From: Saccharothrix deserti | GTDB lineage: Bacteria > Actinomycetota > Actinomycetes > Mycobacteriales > Pseudonocardiaceae | Direction of reading: 5' to 3' | NCBI RefSeq assembly: GCF_009769385.1 | Contig: NZ_VKAB01000008.1 | Location: 186,001-250,000, forward strand | Length of the DNA stretch: 64,000 nt | Shown: positions 43,187 to 52,541 of the stretch, piece after piece | Position numbering within the stretch: the first letter of the stretch is position 1 | Layout of the letters: the number at the start of each line of letters is the position of its first letter | Notes under the pieces: generated by a model | Told to the model about the DNA's origin: nothing | Database searches by the model: none | Seen by the model: the letters and a program-made list of their open reading frames with translations, nothing else | Made by a program: the position numbers and the translations under genes

Positions 43187-43431
43187 CAGCGCAGGTCGTC
43201 CCGGAGCAAGTCGTCGCCGGCCTGCCGAGGCGCCGGGATCAGCGGCGCCGGGGGCAGTCGCGACGGGAGCCAGCCGAAGCTCACCACGTAGGCCGGTCCA
43301 CCGCGCTGGTCCGGAACGTCGCAGGCCTCCAGCCAATCGGCCAGACCACGACTATCCAGACCACCGCTATCCAGGCCACCACGATCCGAGCCACCACGAT
43401 CCTGCTCGGAAAAGGAAAAGTCACCGCTCAT
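43186..43431 (-). CDS. Small protein between imuB and dnaE2, 81 aa
   Basis: An 81-residue protein locked between imuB and dnaE2 by one-base TGATG overlaps on both sides, so it is surely translated as part of the mutasome operon. The first half is a Gly/Asp/Ser repeat (DRGGSDRGGLDSGGLDSRGL, likely disordered), the second half compact (AYVVSFGWLPSRLPP, LIPAPRQAGDDLL). I do not recognise a named family. It might tether ImuB or DnaE2, but that is inference from operon position. Confidence 0.75.
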   Translation of the reverse strand: MSGDFSFSEQDRGGSDRGGLDSGGLDSRGLADWLEACDVPDQRGGPAYVVSFGWLPSRLPPAPLIPAPRQAGDDLLRDDLR

Positions 43432-45005
43432 CAGTCGTACACCCCTTCCACCGCCCACTTCCCACCCGCGCGGATCAGCAGGAACGCCAGTTCCTCACCG
43501 TCCGGCGCGGTACCCAGCACTTGCAGTCGCGCCCCGCGCATCGCGGTCTCTTCGTCCCACCAGCGCTCGTCCACCGGCCACGGCCCCGACCACGCCACGA
43601 CCTGCCGCGCCCGACCGGCGTGCACGATTCGGTGCGGTTGGACGACCAGCTCGGCGTAGCCGGTGACCACGACGTCCGCGCCCGACTCGTCGAGCAGCGC
43701 GACGGGCTCGGGTTCGGCGAACACCGTCGCCGGCGACGGCGCGGGCAGCTGCCCCGGCCACGGCTGGTCCGGGTCCGCCGCCGGGGTGCGTTCGTCGCCC
43801 CACGGCACCAGCCGTACCCGTTCGACCGGCCCACGCCCGCCGCCGAGCACCGGCGTGAGCACGGCGTCCGGCCCGAGCAGGCCTTGGACGTGCACCATCG
43901 CGCGCGCCGCCCGTTCCGCCGCCTCGCCCTGGTCCTGCCCGGCGCCCGGCCACAGGCCCAGTTGCAGGGCGGTGGCGTCGACCACCTCTTCGGGGTCGAG
44001 TCGGAGCTGGTGGATGCCGGAGGTGAGCCGGACGCGGGTGAGCCAGCCGTCGAGCTGCCAGCGGACCCGGTCCGCGATGCCCTGCGGGGTGAGCGGGTCG
44101 GCGCAGCGCCACACCCGGTGCAGTTCCTCGCCGTTCTCGGTGGTGGCGCGGATGCCGAGGCGGGTGCAGGCGAGGCCGCGGTCGGCGAGGCCCGTGTGCA
44201 GGCGTTCGGCGAGGCTCTTGGCCGCGAAGGCCGCCGCGTCGACCCGGTCGATCGGCGGGTCGAGGTGCCGGGTGACCGACAGCTCGGGTGGCGGCCGGCG
44301 ACGTGAGCGGGGCCGTTCCTCCAGCCCGGCGGCCAGCCGGTGGGCCGGCACGGCCGCGCGGCCGAAGCGGGTGGCGACGTCCCGCTCGGGGATGGAGGCG
44401 AACGCGCCGAGGGTGCGCAGACCGAGGCGGCGCAGGAGGTCGACCAGTTCGGTCCGGTCCTCACGGTGCTCGGCGGGTTGGTCGAGTTCGTGGATACCCA
44501 GCGGCGCGAGGAATTCGGCGGCCCCACCGGGCGGCACGATCAGCCCGCGGTGTGCGGCCAGGGTCGCCGCGAACAGCCCGTCGGCGAAACCGACCTGCGC
44601 CTCGACCCCGGCGCGAACCGCGACGTGGTCGACCAGCCGTTCGGCGGCCTGCTCGGCGGACTTGTAGTACCTGACGGGTCCTTGAGCCGCGACGACCACC
44701 AGCCCGGGTCGAACCACCTCGATCCCGGGCGCGAGCTCCTCCACCGCCGCCGCGACCGGCTCGAAAAGACGGGCGTCGCGCACCTCGTCGTACTCGAAGA
44801 CGGCCAACTCGGGACACTGCCCCTGAGCCGGGCGCAGACGCATCCGCCGCCGAACCCCCTCCGCCCGCGCGACCGCCGAACAGGCAACAACTTCACCCGA
44901 TCTGACGACGGCAGCAGGCACGTGCGGCAGCAGCGAGGCCTCGGCGGAGGCCGCCACCACCGGCCAGTCAGGACACCAGACGGCAAGCGTGTACAGGAGA
45001 TTCAC
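43431..45005 (-). CDS. imuB: ImuB, catalytically inactive Y-family polymerase homologue
   Basis: A 524-residue adaptor that links DnaE2 and ImuA' to the beta clamp in SOS mutagenesis. LLYTLAVWCPDWPVVAASAE opens the Y-family fold, but the catalytic acidic residues of DinB are not preserved (AVFEYDEVRDARLFEPVAAA in their place). LVDLLRRLGLRTLGAFASIP is the HhH region; RRRPPPELSVTRHLDPPIDR starts the little-finger part. GTG at 45005 gives the usual N-terminus; GTG at 45071 overlaps the imuA' stop by GTGA and would add 22 residues, so it is a real alternative. It overlaps the next gene by one base. Confidence 0.92.
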   Translation of the reverse strand: MNLLYTLAVWCPDWPVVAASAEASLLPHVPAAVVRSGEVVACSAVARAEGVRRRMRLRPAQGQCPELAVFEYDEVRDARLFEPVAAAVEELAPGIEVVRPGLVVVAAQGPVRYYKSAEQAAERLVDHVAVRAGVEAQVGFADGLFAATLAAHRGLIVPPGGAAEFLAPLGIHELDQPAEHREDRTELVDLLRRLGLRTLGAFASIPERDVATRFGRAAVPAHRLAAGLEERPRSRRRPPPELSVTRHLDPPIDRVDAAAFAAKSLAERLHTGLADRGLACTRLGIRATTENGEELHRVWRCADPLTPQGIADRVRWQLDGWLTRVRLTSGIHQLRLDPEEVVDATALQLGLWPGAGQDQGEAAERAARAMVHVQGLLGPDAVLTPVLGGGRGPVERVRLVPWGDERTPAADPDQPWPGQLPAPSPATVFAEPEPVALLDESGADVVVTGYAELVVQPHRIVHAGRARQVVAWSGPWPVDERWWDEETAMRGARLQVLGTAPDGEELAFLLIRAGGKWAVEGVYD

Positions 45006-45067
45006 CTCTTCGACGGAGTCGGCAGGTTCGGAAGGTTCAGCAGGCGTTCGTGGGTGGACAGCACCGG

Positions 45068-45772
45068 TCACACCGCCTCGGCCGGCGACCGGGCGGACGC
45101 CGGCGCGGGTGCCGGTAGGGGGATCAGAGTGGGACGCCGGGTCGGCGCATCGCCGGCACCCGGGAGGGGCACGCGAGCTTGCCTCGGCCTTGCGGCTGCG
45201 CCTCGGCCCGTCGCCCGGACCGTGACGGTTCTGGTGGACAGGACGCCGTGACCTGCGTTCAGGCCGGTCCACGGGCCTGGGGTCGCCGTCAGTTCCACGT
45301 CGGCGCCTGGCCACGGGACCGCGAACGGCAACAGGACCGCTTTGCGGTGGCGGGCTCTGGCGATGAGTTTGCGCGAGGTCGCACGGGTTACCGACGTGGC
45401 CACCGCGACCAGGTCGAAGCCGTCCAGGAGGGCCGCCACGGTCTTCTCGACCTCGCTCTGGCCCCTCCCAGGACGAGGGACCAGAGCGAGCCGATGGACG
45501 GCCACCCCCAGTTCGGCCGCCGCGAGTGCCCCACACCGCGGCAGGCCCACCACGGCCGCCCAGCACCCTTCCGCTGTCGCCGCGGCCAGCAGCGCGAGCA
45601 GCAACGATGTCGACCCGCGCACCGACACCGTGCTGCCCCGCCGCAGGCCGCCCCACGGGAGGAGCTCTGCCAGTTCCCCGCGAACCGGCAGAGTCCGGGC
45701 CAGTGCCGTGGTCAGCTCGCCCGCCGCGCCTACCCCGAGCGCGGTCAGCGTCGCCGTTGCCGACCTTGACAC
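45068..45772 (-). CDS. imuA': ImuA', RecA-like mutasome protein
   Basis: A 234-residue RecA/SulA-like protein working with ImuB and DnaE2. LLPWGGLRRGSTVSVRGSTS resembles the RecA N-terminal fold with a degenerate Walker A. LVAVATSVTRATSRKLIARA and TVTVRATGRGAAARPRQAR follow. The start GTG at 45772 has GGGGAGGAGGG upstream; the open frame continues 43 codons further but through the LexA-box leader. First gene of the operon imuA'-imuB-81aa-dnaE2, with a LexA box 72 bases upstream. Confidence 0.85.
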   Translation of the reverse strand: MSRSATATLTALGVGAAGELTTALARTLPVRGELAELLPWGGLRRGSTVSVRGSTSLLLALLAAATAEGCWAAVVGLPRCGALAAAELGVAVHRLALVPRPGRGQSEVEKTVAALLDGFDLVAVATSVTRATSRKLIARARHRKAVLLPFAVPWPGADVELTATPGPWTGLNAGHGVLSTRTVTVRATGRGAAARPRQARVPLPGAGDAPTRRPTLIPLPAPAPASARSPAEAV

Positions 45773-45789
45773 CCGCCCTCCTCCCCACT

Positions 45790-45817
45790 GATCCGCGCGC
45801 ACCCCTGTGCGCGGATC
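45790..45817 (-). other. Hairpin in the imuA' leader
   Basis: GATCCGCGC (45790-45798) and GCGCGGATC (45809-45817) form a perfect 9-bp stem with a ten-base loop, between the LexA box and the imuA' ribosome site. It would be transcribed in the leader if transcription starts near the LexA box. Confidence 0.45.
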
Positions 45818-45843
45818 GCCGTGGGAAGTCAGCGACCTGTCTG

Positions 45844-45859
45844 TCGAACGTGTGTTCGA
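45844..45859. promoter_or_regulatory. LexA (SOS) box
   Basis: TCGAACGTGTGTTCGA is an exact match to the mycobacterial/actinobacterial consensus TCGAAC-N4-GTTCGA. It lies in the divergent gap, 72 bases upstream of the imuA' start codon, and should repress the mutasome operon until DNA damage. Flanking CTGTC/GACAG extends the symmetry. Confidence 0.93.
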
Positions 45860-45974
45860 ACGACAGAGTGATCTTATCCCGAAGGAGCCACCCGGTGTCA
45901 ATGCTGTCGGCGTTCCCGATCGGGTGGCCGGCAGACTGCTCCGCGCGCACCGACCGGCAACACGGGGGGGAACC

Positions 45975-46874
45975 GTGAACGCACCTCAGAACCCTCAGCA
46001 CTGGCCCCAGCAGCCCCAGCAACAGCCGGGCTTCGGGAACCCGCAGCAGCCCGGTTATGGGCCCCCGCAAGCCGGACCGCCACAAGCCGGGCCGCCGCAA
46101 GCCGCGCCGCCCGCCGGTCCACAGCAAGCGGGGCCTCAGCACCCCGGGCAGCCGGGCGGGTACGGCCCGCCCGGTGGGTACGGCCCGCCTCAGCCCCAGC
46201 CCGCGAACCAGCAGCCCGGATTCGCGCACCCCGGCGGGTACGGGCCTCAGCAGCCGCCCAAGAAGAAGCGGACCGGGCTGGTCATCGGGGTCCTGATCGC
46301 GGTGGTCCTGCTGGTGGTGGCCAGTGTCTTCGGCAGTTTCTACCTCGAATACACCGACGACCCCGGCGGCGGTCCCGGCGCCGAGCCGATCGCCCAGTGC
46401 GAGCTGAGCGCCGAGCTGAGGTCACAGGCTCACGTCAGCAGCTTCCGCCTCATCCAGGCGCCCACCGAGGCCGAGAAGGGCATGAAGCTGAGCCATTGCG
46501 CGTGGGAGCAGACCAAGGGCAAGGACGGCCCCAACCCGCGCAGGCTCAGCTTCCTCGTCTACGACTTCACCAAGTTCAACACCAAGAACGACGTCAACCT
46601 CAGGCAGGCCGAGGGCAACTACGACAGCTTCACGTCGGAGGCCGCCGGCCAGCAGGCCAAGACCATCGACGGCCTCGGCGACGAGGCGATCATCTCCATC
46701 CCGTCCTCCCCGACCGACCTGACCGAGGTGACCCTGGTGGTCCGCAAGGGCGCGGTGGTGTGGAACATCCACTACCAGGGCCGTGACAAGGGTTTCTTCA
46801 CCGACTCCGAGTTCCCGATCGCGGACGCGGAAGCCGTGGCGCGCAAGACGGCCGAAGAGCTGACCTCGAAGTAG
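45975..46874 (+). CDS. Pro/Gln-rich membrane protein with extracytoplasmic domain
   Basis: A 299-residue protein. Residues 1-96 are a cytoplasmic Pro/Gln/Gly low-complexity stretch (PPQAGPPQAGPPQAAPPAGP), followed by PKKKRTG and one helix (VIGVLIAVVLLVVASVFGSF). The extracytoplasmic domain of about 170 residues contains two Cys (AQCELSAELR, LSHCAWEQTK) and GLGDEAIISIPSSPT, resembling the DUF3558-like or sensor-type domains of actinobacterial surface proteins. GTG at 45975 has GGGGGGAA upstream. It is divergent from the imu operon; the LexA box is 116 bases before it, so SOS control cannot be excluded. Confidence 0.75.
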   Translation: MNAPQNPQHWPQQPQQQPGFGNPQQPGYGPPQAGPPQAGPPQAAPPAGPQQAGPQHPGQPGGYGPPGGYGPPQPQPANQQPGFAHPGGYGPQQPPKKKRTGLVIGVLIAVVLLVVASVFGSFYLEYTDDPGGGPGAEPIAQCELSAELRSQAHVSSFRLIQAPTEAEKGMKLSHCAWEQTKGKDGPNPRRLSFLVYDFTKFNTKNDVNLRQAEGNYDSFTSEAAGQQAKTIDGLGDEAIISIPSSPTDLTEVTLVVRKGAVVWNIHYQGRDKGFFTDSEFPIADAEAVARKTAEELTSK

Positions 46875-46891
46875 GTCGCCGGAAAAGCAGC

Positions 46892-46927
46892 GTGGGGGCT
46901 CCTCGCCCGCAGGCGAAGAGCCCCCAC
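46892..46927. terminator. Bidirectional terminator between convergent genes
   Basis: A 16-bp stem with a single C-A mismatch (46892-46907 with 46912-46927) and a CGCA loop, in the 66-base gap between the Pro-rich membrane protein gene and purH, which converge. Confidence 0.85.
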
Positions 46928-46940
46928 ACCGGCGAAGAAC

Positions 46941-48524
46941 CTAGTGCGCGAAGTGCCGGGTACCGGTCAGGTACACCGTCACGCCCGCCGCCTCGGCCGC
47001 CGCGATCACCTCGGCGTCGCGGACCGACCCACCGGGCTGCACGACCGCCCGCACACCGGCCTCCAGCAGCACTTCGAGCCCGTCCGGGAACGGGAAGAAC
47101 GCGTCCGACGCGGCCACCGAACCCCGCGCGCGGTCACCCGCACGGGCGACCGCCAGCCGAGCCGCGTCCACCCGGTTGACCTGCCCCATGCCCGCACCGA
47201 CGGTCGCGCCGCCGGACGCCAGCAGGATCGCGTTCGACTTCACCGCCCGGCACGCCCGCCAGGCGAACGCGAGGTCGGCCAGCCCCTGCTCGTCCAACGG
47301 CTTGCCGCACGCCAACGTCCACTTGGCCGGGTCGTCGCCGTCCGCCTCGATGGTGTCCGAGGTCTGGAGCAGCAGCCCGCCCGACACGGCACGCATCTCG
47401 ACGCCACCGCGCGTCGGCTCCGGCGCCACGAGGATGCGCACGTTCTTCTTGCGCGTCAGCACGTCCACCGCACCGTCGGCGTACGACGGCGCGATGACGA
47501 CCTCGGTGAAGATCTCCGCGACCTGCTCGGCCATCTCCACGGTGACCTCGCGGTTCGCCGCGATCACCCCGCCGAACGCGCTCACCGGGTCGCACGCGTG
47601 CGCGTTGCGGTGCGCCTCGGCGATCGCACCGGGACCGTCCACCCGGGACACCGCGATACCGCACGGGTTGGCGTGCTTGATGATCGCCACGCACGGCAGC
47701 TCGTGGTCCCACGCCGCCCGCCACGCGGCGTCCGCGTCGACGAAGTTGTTGTAGGACATCTCCTTGCCGTGCAGCTGCGACGCCGTGGCCAGCCCGGAAC
47801 GCCCGTCACCCTGCGTGTACAGCGCCGCCCGCTGGTGCGGGTTCTCGCCGTACCGCAGCACCTGCTTGCGGTTCCACGTCGCGCCGACCCAGCCGGGGAA
47901 GCCGGAGCCCTCGTCGTCCGGCGCGACCGCACTGCCCAGCCAAGACGCCACGGCCACGTCGTAGGACGCGGTGTGCCGGAACGCGTCCACGGCCAACCGC
48001 TGCCGGTCGGCCAGGGTGAACCCACCGGCCGTGACCTGCTCCAACACCCACGAGTACCGCTCCGGGTCCACCACGACGGCCACGCTGGCGTGGTTCTTCG
48101 CCGACGCCCGCACCATGGCCGGCCCGCCGATGTCGATCTGCTCCACGCACTCGTCCGCCGACGCGCCCGAAGCCACCGTCTGGGTGAACGGGTACAGGTT
48201 CACCACGAGCAGGTCGAACGGCTCGATGCCCAGCTCGCGCAGGGTCTCCAGGTGCGCCTCACGCCGGGTGTCGGCGAGCAGACCCGCGTGCACGCCGGGG
48301 TGCAGCGTCTTGACCCGGCCGTCCAGCGCCTCCGGGAACCCGGTGACCTGCTCGACCGGGGTGACCGGCACACCCGCGTCGGCCAGCGTGCGCGCCGTGC
48401 CGCCGGTGGAGACGATCTCGACTCCGGCCGCGTGCAGGCCGGTGGCCAGTTCCAGCAGCCCCGACTTGTCGGACACCCCGATCAGGGCCCGACGAACCGG
48501 TCGCCTCTCGGCAGGAGTGGTCAC
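46941..48524 (-). CDS. purH: AICAR transformylase / IMP cyclohydrolase
   Basis: A bifunctional 527-residue enzyme performing the last two steps of IMP synthesis, using 10-formyl-THF (FolD product). [20 protein letters not shown] begins the MGS-like cyclohydrolase domain with STGGTARTL. The transformylase domain shows [25 protein letters not shown] and KHANPCGIA with catalytic Lys-His. GTG at 48524 overlaps the purN stop by four bases (GTGA), so the two are co-translated, as in mycobacteria. Confidence 0.97.
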   Translation of the reverse strand: MTTPAERRPVRRALIGVSDKSGLLELATGLHAAGVEIVSTGGTARTLADAGVPVTPVEQVTGFPEALDGRVKTLHPGVHAGLLADTRREAHLETLRELGIEPFDLLVVNLYPFTQTVASGASADECVEQIDIGGPAMVRASAKNHASVAVVVDPERYSWVLEQVTAGGFTLADRQRLAVDAFRHTASYDVAVASWLGSAVAPDDEGSGFPGWVGATWNRKQVLRYGENPHQRAALYTQGDGRSGLATASQLHGKEMSYNNFVDADAAWRAAWDHELPCVAIIKHANPCGIAVSRVDGPGAIAEAHRNAHACDPVSAFGGVIAANREVTVEMAEQVAEIFTEVVIAPSYADGAVDVLTRKKNVRILVAPEPTRGGVEMRAVSGGLLLQTSDTIEADGDDPAKWTLACGKPLDEQGLADLAFAWRACRAVKSNAILLASGGATVGAGMGQVNRVDAARLAVARAGDRARGSVAASDAFFPFPDGLEVLLEAGVRAVVQPGGSVRDAEVIAAAEAAGVTVYLTGTRHFAH

Positions 48525-49183
48525 GGAATGCTCACCTTTCGTCCGTTCACGGTGCAGCCCTCGCGGGCCAGGCGGGCGACCACGTCGACCAGCAGCCGCC
48601 GCTCCACCACCTTGATGCGCTCGTGCAGGCTTTCGACGTCGTCGTCATCGGCGACGACGACCGCCTCCTGGGCCAGGATCGGCCCGGTGTCCACACCACC
48701 GTCCACCAGGTGCACGGTCGCACCGGTCACCTTCACGCCGTAGTCGACGGCGTCGCGGACGCCGTGCGCGCCGGGGAAGGCGGGCAGCAGCGCGGGGTGG
48801 GTGTTGACCATCCGGCCGCCGAAGCGGGCCAGGAAGGCGGGTCCGAGGATTTTCATGAACCCGGCGGAGACCACCAGGTCGGGTTTGTGCGCCTCGACGG
48901 CGTCGGCCAGCGCGGTGTCCCACGCGGTGCGGTCGGCGTGGTCGCGCAGTTTCACCGCGAAGCCGGGGACGCCGGCGCGCTCGGCGCGGCTCAGGCCCTC
49001 GATGCCGTCGCGGTCCGCGCCGACGGCGACCACCTCGACCGGGTATCCGGGGTCGGCCGCCGCGTCCAGCAACGCCTGCAGCAGGGTGCCGGAACCGGAG
49101 ACGAGGACGACGACCCTGGCGGGGACGGGAAGCCGGAGTGTGGTCGCGGCGCTCAGCGTGCTCTCCTTGCTGGGGACTGTCAC
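48521..49183 (-). CDS. purN: Glycinamide ribonucleotide formyltransferase
   Basis: A 220-residue enzyme adding the first formyl group in purine synthesis (GAR to FGAR). [19 protein letters not shown] is the phosphate-binding loop; [20 protein letters not shown], then [13 protein letters not shown] with catalytic His, and [17 protein letters not shown] with catalytic Asp complete the signature. The N-terminal 20 residues extend beyond most relatives, so the true start may be a later codon. PurN-purH are adjacent and overlap. Confidence 0.96.
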   Translation of the reverse strand: MTVPSKESTLSAATTLRLPVPARVVVLVSGSGTLLQALLDAAADPGYPVEVVAVGADRDGIEGLSRAERAGVPGFAVKLRDHADRTAWDTALADAVEAHKPDLVVSAGFMKILGPAFLARFGGRMVNTHPALLPAFPGAHGVRDAVDYGVKVTGATVHLVDGGVDTGPILAQEAVVVADDDDVESLHERIKVVERRLLVDVVARLAREGCTVNGRKVSIP

Positions 49184-49211
49184 AGCAGCTCAAGAGCAGC
49201 CTAGGCGTTGC

Positions 49212-50699
49212 CTACCGGGGCTTGTCGGCCAGGTCCGGGTCGGCCTGGTCCCCTTCGTCGGAGTCGTCTCCGGACTCCGGTTCCGGCTCGTCGCCGGGGT
49301 CTTCGACCAATTCCTCTTCGAGGTCGTCGTACTCGTCGAGGTCGTGGTCGTACTCCTCCTCGTCCTCTTCTTCGGCTTCCTCTTCCAGCTCTTCGACGTC
49401 TTCCACGTCGTCTTCTTCGTACTCGGCTTCGTCGTCGTACTCGTCGTCGTCAGCCAGATCCTCGGCCGTGTCCTCGGCCACGTCCTCGTCCTCGTCCTCG
49501 GGGACGGTCTCGACCACGCGCGGCGGCCGGGGGCCGGAGAACCAGGCCACGACCGCGCCCGGCACGGTGATCCACCCGAACGTGAGCACGGCCAGCAGCC
49601 CGGCCGGGATGGTGACCGGGTTGAACACCCCACCGCCCAGCGCGCCACCGGCGATCGCGGCCAGCACCAGCGTGCCGACCCCCGCCGTGACGGCCGCGAC
49701 CAGCACCGCGCGCACCCGCGACCGGGGCGTCTCGGCGGCGTCGCGCAACGACAACCCGACCAGCACGCCCACCACACCCGGCAGCACCAGCACCAGCGGC
49801 AGGTAGCTCAACTGCTCCTCGGGCAACGCCGCCAGCAGCGGCACGGCGGGCACCGGACCGCCGGTGAACTCCAGCGGGCCGACCACCACCGAGCCGATCG
49901 AGAACCCGGCGCCCACCACGTACGACAGCGCGCCGACCACCGCGTTGGGCAGGTACGCCAGGCACAGCAGCCAGATGCCGAGACCGGTGCCGATGGTGCC
50001 GCCGCTCTGGTCGAACAGCACGGCGGTGGTGGACCAGGAGAACGCCAGCCCCAACGCCAGCAGCAACGCACCCGCCGCCGTCAGCGCGAACAACGCCAGC
50101 GCACCGGCGCGCAACCCGCGCCGCGCCACCGGGTCGACGCGCTCGAACACGACCTCCACCAGGCCGCAGCGCTGCGCGACACCCGCGACCGCCGCCACCC
50201 CGGACACCGCCGCACAGCCGAAGAACGCCACCGCCGGCGTGGCGCGGACCGAGCCGTCGTCACCCATCAGGAACGCGATCATGCCGCCGACCACGGCGTG
50301 CGCACCGGCGATGCTGAACACCACCGACCGCGCCTGCAACGGCTCGAACAGCCCCAACCGGTCCGCCGCGCCCGCCGCCGCCCGGTACACCAGCAGCATC
50401 ACCAGCGCCGTCGGCAGCAACGGCAGCATGCCGAGCTGCCCGCCGTCGAAGCGCAGCGGCACGTGGTGCGCGACCAGCCAGCCGGGCGCGGCTGCGGTGA
50501 GCACACCGGTGGTGGAGAACGACGCGTGCGCGGCCGTCGAGGAGATCAGCGCGAGCAGCGCGGCGACGGCGGCGTAGCCGATGACCACCGACCCGGCGGC
50601 GGTCATGGTGAGCACCCGCACCCGTTCGGCACGGGAGAACTCGGGCGGGCGGACGGAGTCCGTCACGACACCGTGCGAAGTCGTTTGCAGCACCGACAT
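49212..50699 (-). CDS. perM: PerM-like membrane protein (DUF6350) with acidic tail
   Basis: A 495-residue protein with about ten membrane helices over residues 30-390, matching the actinobacterial family of M. tuberculosis PerM (Rv0955), required there for division and persistence in chronic infection. Helix examples: TAAGSVVIGYAAVAALLALI and VSGVAAVAGVAQRCGLVEVV. The last 100 residues form an extremely acidic cytoplasmic tail (EDEDEDVAEDTAEDLADDDE as an example). It sits directly upstream of purN (28 bases apart) and downstream of a DUF5336 gene, the same order as in mycobacteria, which supports the assignment more than sequence alone. Confidence 0.82.
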   Translation of the reverse strand: MSVLQTTSHGVVTDSVRPPEFSRAERVRVLTMTAAGSVVIGYAAVAALLALISSTAAHASFSTTGVLTAAAPGWLVAHHVPLRFDGGQLGMLPLLPTALVMLLVYRAAAGAADRLGLFEPLQARSVVFSIAGAHAVVGGMIAFLMGDDGSVRATPAVAFFGCAAVSGVAAVAGVAQRCGLVEVVFERVDPVARRGLRAGALALFALTAAGALLLALGLAFSWSTTAVLFDQSGGTIGTGLGIWLLCLAYLPNAVVGALSYVVGAGFSIGSVVVGPLEFTGGPVPAVPLLAALPEEQLSYLPLVLVLPGVVGVLVGLSLRDAAETPRSRVRAVLVAAVTAGVGTLVLAAIAGGALGGGVFNPVTIPAGLLAVLTFGWITVPGAVVAWFSGPRPPRVVETVPEDEDEDVAEDTAEDLADDDEYDDEAEYEEDDVEDVEELEEEAEEEDEEEYDHDLDEYDDLEEELVEDPGDEPEPESGDDSDEGDQADPDLADKPR

Positions 50700-50755
50700 G
50701 CTCCCACTGTCTCAGTCGCACTGGGCTGTTCGGGCGAGGCTCGCCGGGTACGCGA

Positions 50756-50792
50756 AGAGGGGTGGCACCGCAGTTGGCGGTGCCACCCCTCT
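50756..50792 (-). terminator. Terminator hairpin after the DUF5336 gene
   Basis: A perfect 16-bp stem (50756-50771 with 50777-50792) and a five-base loop, 13 bases past the stop of the DUF5336 gene. It separates that gene from perM, which therefore probably has its own promoter. Confidence 0.85.
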
Positions 50793-50804
50793 CACGACGT
50801 CGAC

Positions 50805-51461
50805 TCAGCCCTGCTGCTGGCCGCCGAACCCGCCGGGCGGGGTGCCCTGGCCGGGCTGCTGGCCGGGCTGGCCGAACTGGCCCGGCTGCGGCATGTAGGA
50901 CGTCGGCTGCGGCTGGTTGGGCTGCTGGCCCGGCTGCGGCTGCTGCATCGGCTGGCCGAACTGGCCGGACGGCGGGCCGTACTGCTGCGGCTGCGGCTGG
51001 CCCTGCTGCGGGAACGCGCCGGACTGCGGGTTCCAGCCACCGGGCTGGCCGTAGACGTTCGCCGCCTTCGGCTGGAACTTCACGATGCCGGTCTCGAGCA
51101 GCAGGCTCAGCACGACGGCCGCCGACAACAGCAGCGACACGATCAGCAGCACGATCTGCATGCCCTGGACGTCGGCCTCGCTGCTGATCAGCCCCTGGAG
51201 CAGCCCGAGCGTGGGGATCAGCGCGAACGGCACCGCCGCGTACAGCAGGCCCTTGGGCGCCTTCGGCAGCACGGACAGGCCGGCGAGGATGCCCGCCGCG
51301 TACAGGTACTCCGACGACGGCACGTCGTCGGCGAACGCGAGCAGGAACGCGATCAGCGCCAGACCGGCGGCGACCAGCGGAAGGATGAAGTTCAGGTTCA
51401 CGCCAACCGCCGGCTGCGCCGGACCCGGCTGCTGCTGAGGGGCGCCGTACGGCTGGGACAT
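50805..51461 (-). CDS. DUF5336 protein, 34-kDa-antigen-like membrane protein
   Basis: A 218-residue protein equivalent in position and layout to M. tuberculosis Rv0954. Four membrane helices (FILPLVAAGLALIAFLLAFA, LYAAGILAGLSVLPKAP, AAVPFALIPTLGLLQGLISS, MQIVLLIVSLLLSAAVVLSL) are followed by about 100 residues of Gln/Pro/Gly repeats (GQPQPQQYGPPSGQFGQPMQ). Rv0954-like proteins associate with the division or cell-wall machinery. ATG at 51461 follows GGAGGAG. It lies between sucD and perM, each separated by a hairpin. Confidence 0.82.
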   Translation of the reverse strand: MSQPYGAPQQQPGPAQPAVGVNLNFILPLVAAGLALIAFLLAFADDVPSSEYLYAAGILAGLSVLPKAPKGLLYAAVPFALIPTLGLLQGLISSEADVQGMQIVLLIVSLLLSAAVVLSLLLETGIVKFQPKAANVYGQPGGWNPQSGAFPQQGQPQPQQYGPPSGQFGQPMQQPQPGQQPNQPQPTSYMPQPGQFGQPGQQPGQGTPPGGFGGQQQG

Positions 51462-51592
51462 GATGCGGTCTCCTCCACCTGCGGGAACTGATTTTCGGGT
51501 CAACAGAACGCTAGCCGATGCACACTCTCCGACGACGACCGGACTCCCGCGGTTCCCCCGGATGTGCGCATCGACTCATCCAGGAACGCCAC

Positions 51593-51623
51593 GAGGGCCA
51601 CCTCCCCGTGGGAGGTGGCCCTC
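51593..51623 (-). terminator. Terminator hairpin after sucCD
   Basis: A perfect 13-bp inverted repeat (51593-51605 with 51611-51623) with a five-base loop, 25 bases beyond the sucD stop on the minus strand. Confidence 0.85.
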
Positions 51624-51648
51624 AGTGTGTTCCACGAACGGACGAATG

Positions 51649-52539
51649 TCAGCCGATGGACTGCATGATCTCCCGCATCAGCCCGGCGGTCTCGCTCGGC
51701 GTCTTGCCGACCTTGACGCCGGCGGCCTCCAGGGCCTCCTTCTTCGCCTGCGCGGTGCCGGCCGAGCCGGACACGATCGCGCCCGCGTGGCCCATCGTCT
51801 TGCCCTCGGGCGCGGTGAAGCCCGCCACGTAGCCGACGACCGGCTTGGTGACGTTCTCCTTGATGTAGGCCGCGGCCCGCTCCTCGGCGTCGCCGCCGAT
51901 CTCGCCGATCATCACGATCGCCGCGGTCTCCGGGTCGGCCTCGAAGGCCGCCAGCGCGTCGATGTGGGTGGTGCCGATGATCGGGTCGCCGCCGATGCCG
52001 ATGGCGGTGGAGAAGCCGAAGTCACGCAGCTCGTACATCATCTGGTAGGTCAGCGTGCCGGACTTCGACACCAGACCGATCTTGCCCGCGCCGGAGATGT
52101 TGGCCGGGATGATGCCCGCGTTGGACTGCCCGGGGCTGATCAGACCGGGGCAGTTCGGGCCGATGATCCGGGTCTTGTTGCCGGTCGCGACGGCGTGCGC
52201 CCAGAACGCGGCGGTGTCGTGCACCGGGATGCCCTCGGTGATCACGACGGCCAGGCCGATGCCGGAGTCGATCGCCTCGATCACGGCCGCTTTGGCGAAC
52301 GCGGGCGGGACGAAGATCACGGTGACGTCGGCGCCGGTGGCCTCGATGGCCTCGGACACCGAGCCGAACACCGGGAGCACGTTGCCGTCGAAGTCGACCT
52401 TCTCGCCGGCCTTGCGCGGGTTCACGCCGCCGACGATGTTCGTGCCGGAGGCCAGCATCCGCTTGGTGTGCTTGGTGCCCTCGGCGCCGGTCATGCCCTG
52501 GACGATGACCTTGCTGTCCTTGGTGATGAAGATAGCCAT
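51649..52539 (-). CDS. sucD: Succinyl-CoA ligase alpha subunit
   Basis: A 296-residue CoA-binding subunit. Visible motifs: [69 protein letters not shown] and [17 protein letters not shown] containing the phosphorylated active-site His. With SucC it interconverts succinyl-CoA and succinate with nucleotide phosphorylation. It starts two bases after the sucC stop and is followed by a terminator. Confidence 0.97.
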   Translation of the reverse strand: MAIFITKDSKVIVQGMTGAEGTKHTKRMLASGTNIVGGVNPRKAGEKVDFDGNVLPVFGSVSEAIEATGADVTVIFVPPAFAKAAVIEAIDSGIGLAVVITEGIPVHDTAAFWAHAVATGNKTRIIGPNCPGLISPGQSNAGIIPANISGAGKIGLVSKSGTLTYQMMYELRDFGFSTAIGIGGDPIIGTTHIDALAAFEADPETAAIVMIGEIGGDAEERAAAYIKENVTKPVVGYVAGFTAPEGKTMGHAGAIVSGSAGTAQAKKEALEAAGVKVGKTPSETAGLMREIMQSIG

Positions 52540-52541
52540 CG

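Noticed and set aside
45068..45901. Longer imuA' from 45901
   Set aside because: The extension would run through the LexA box and leader hairpin; the GTG at 45772 has a strong ribosome site.
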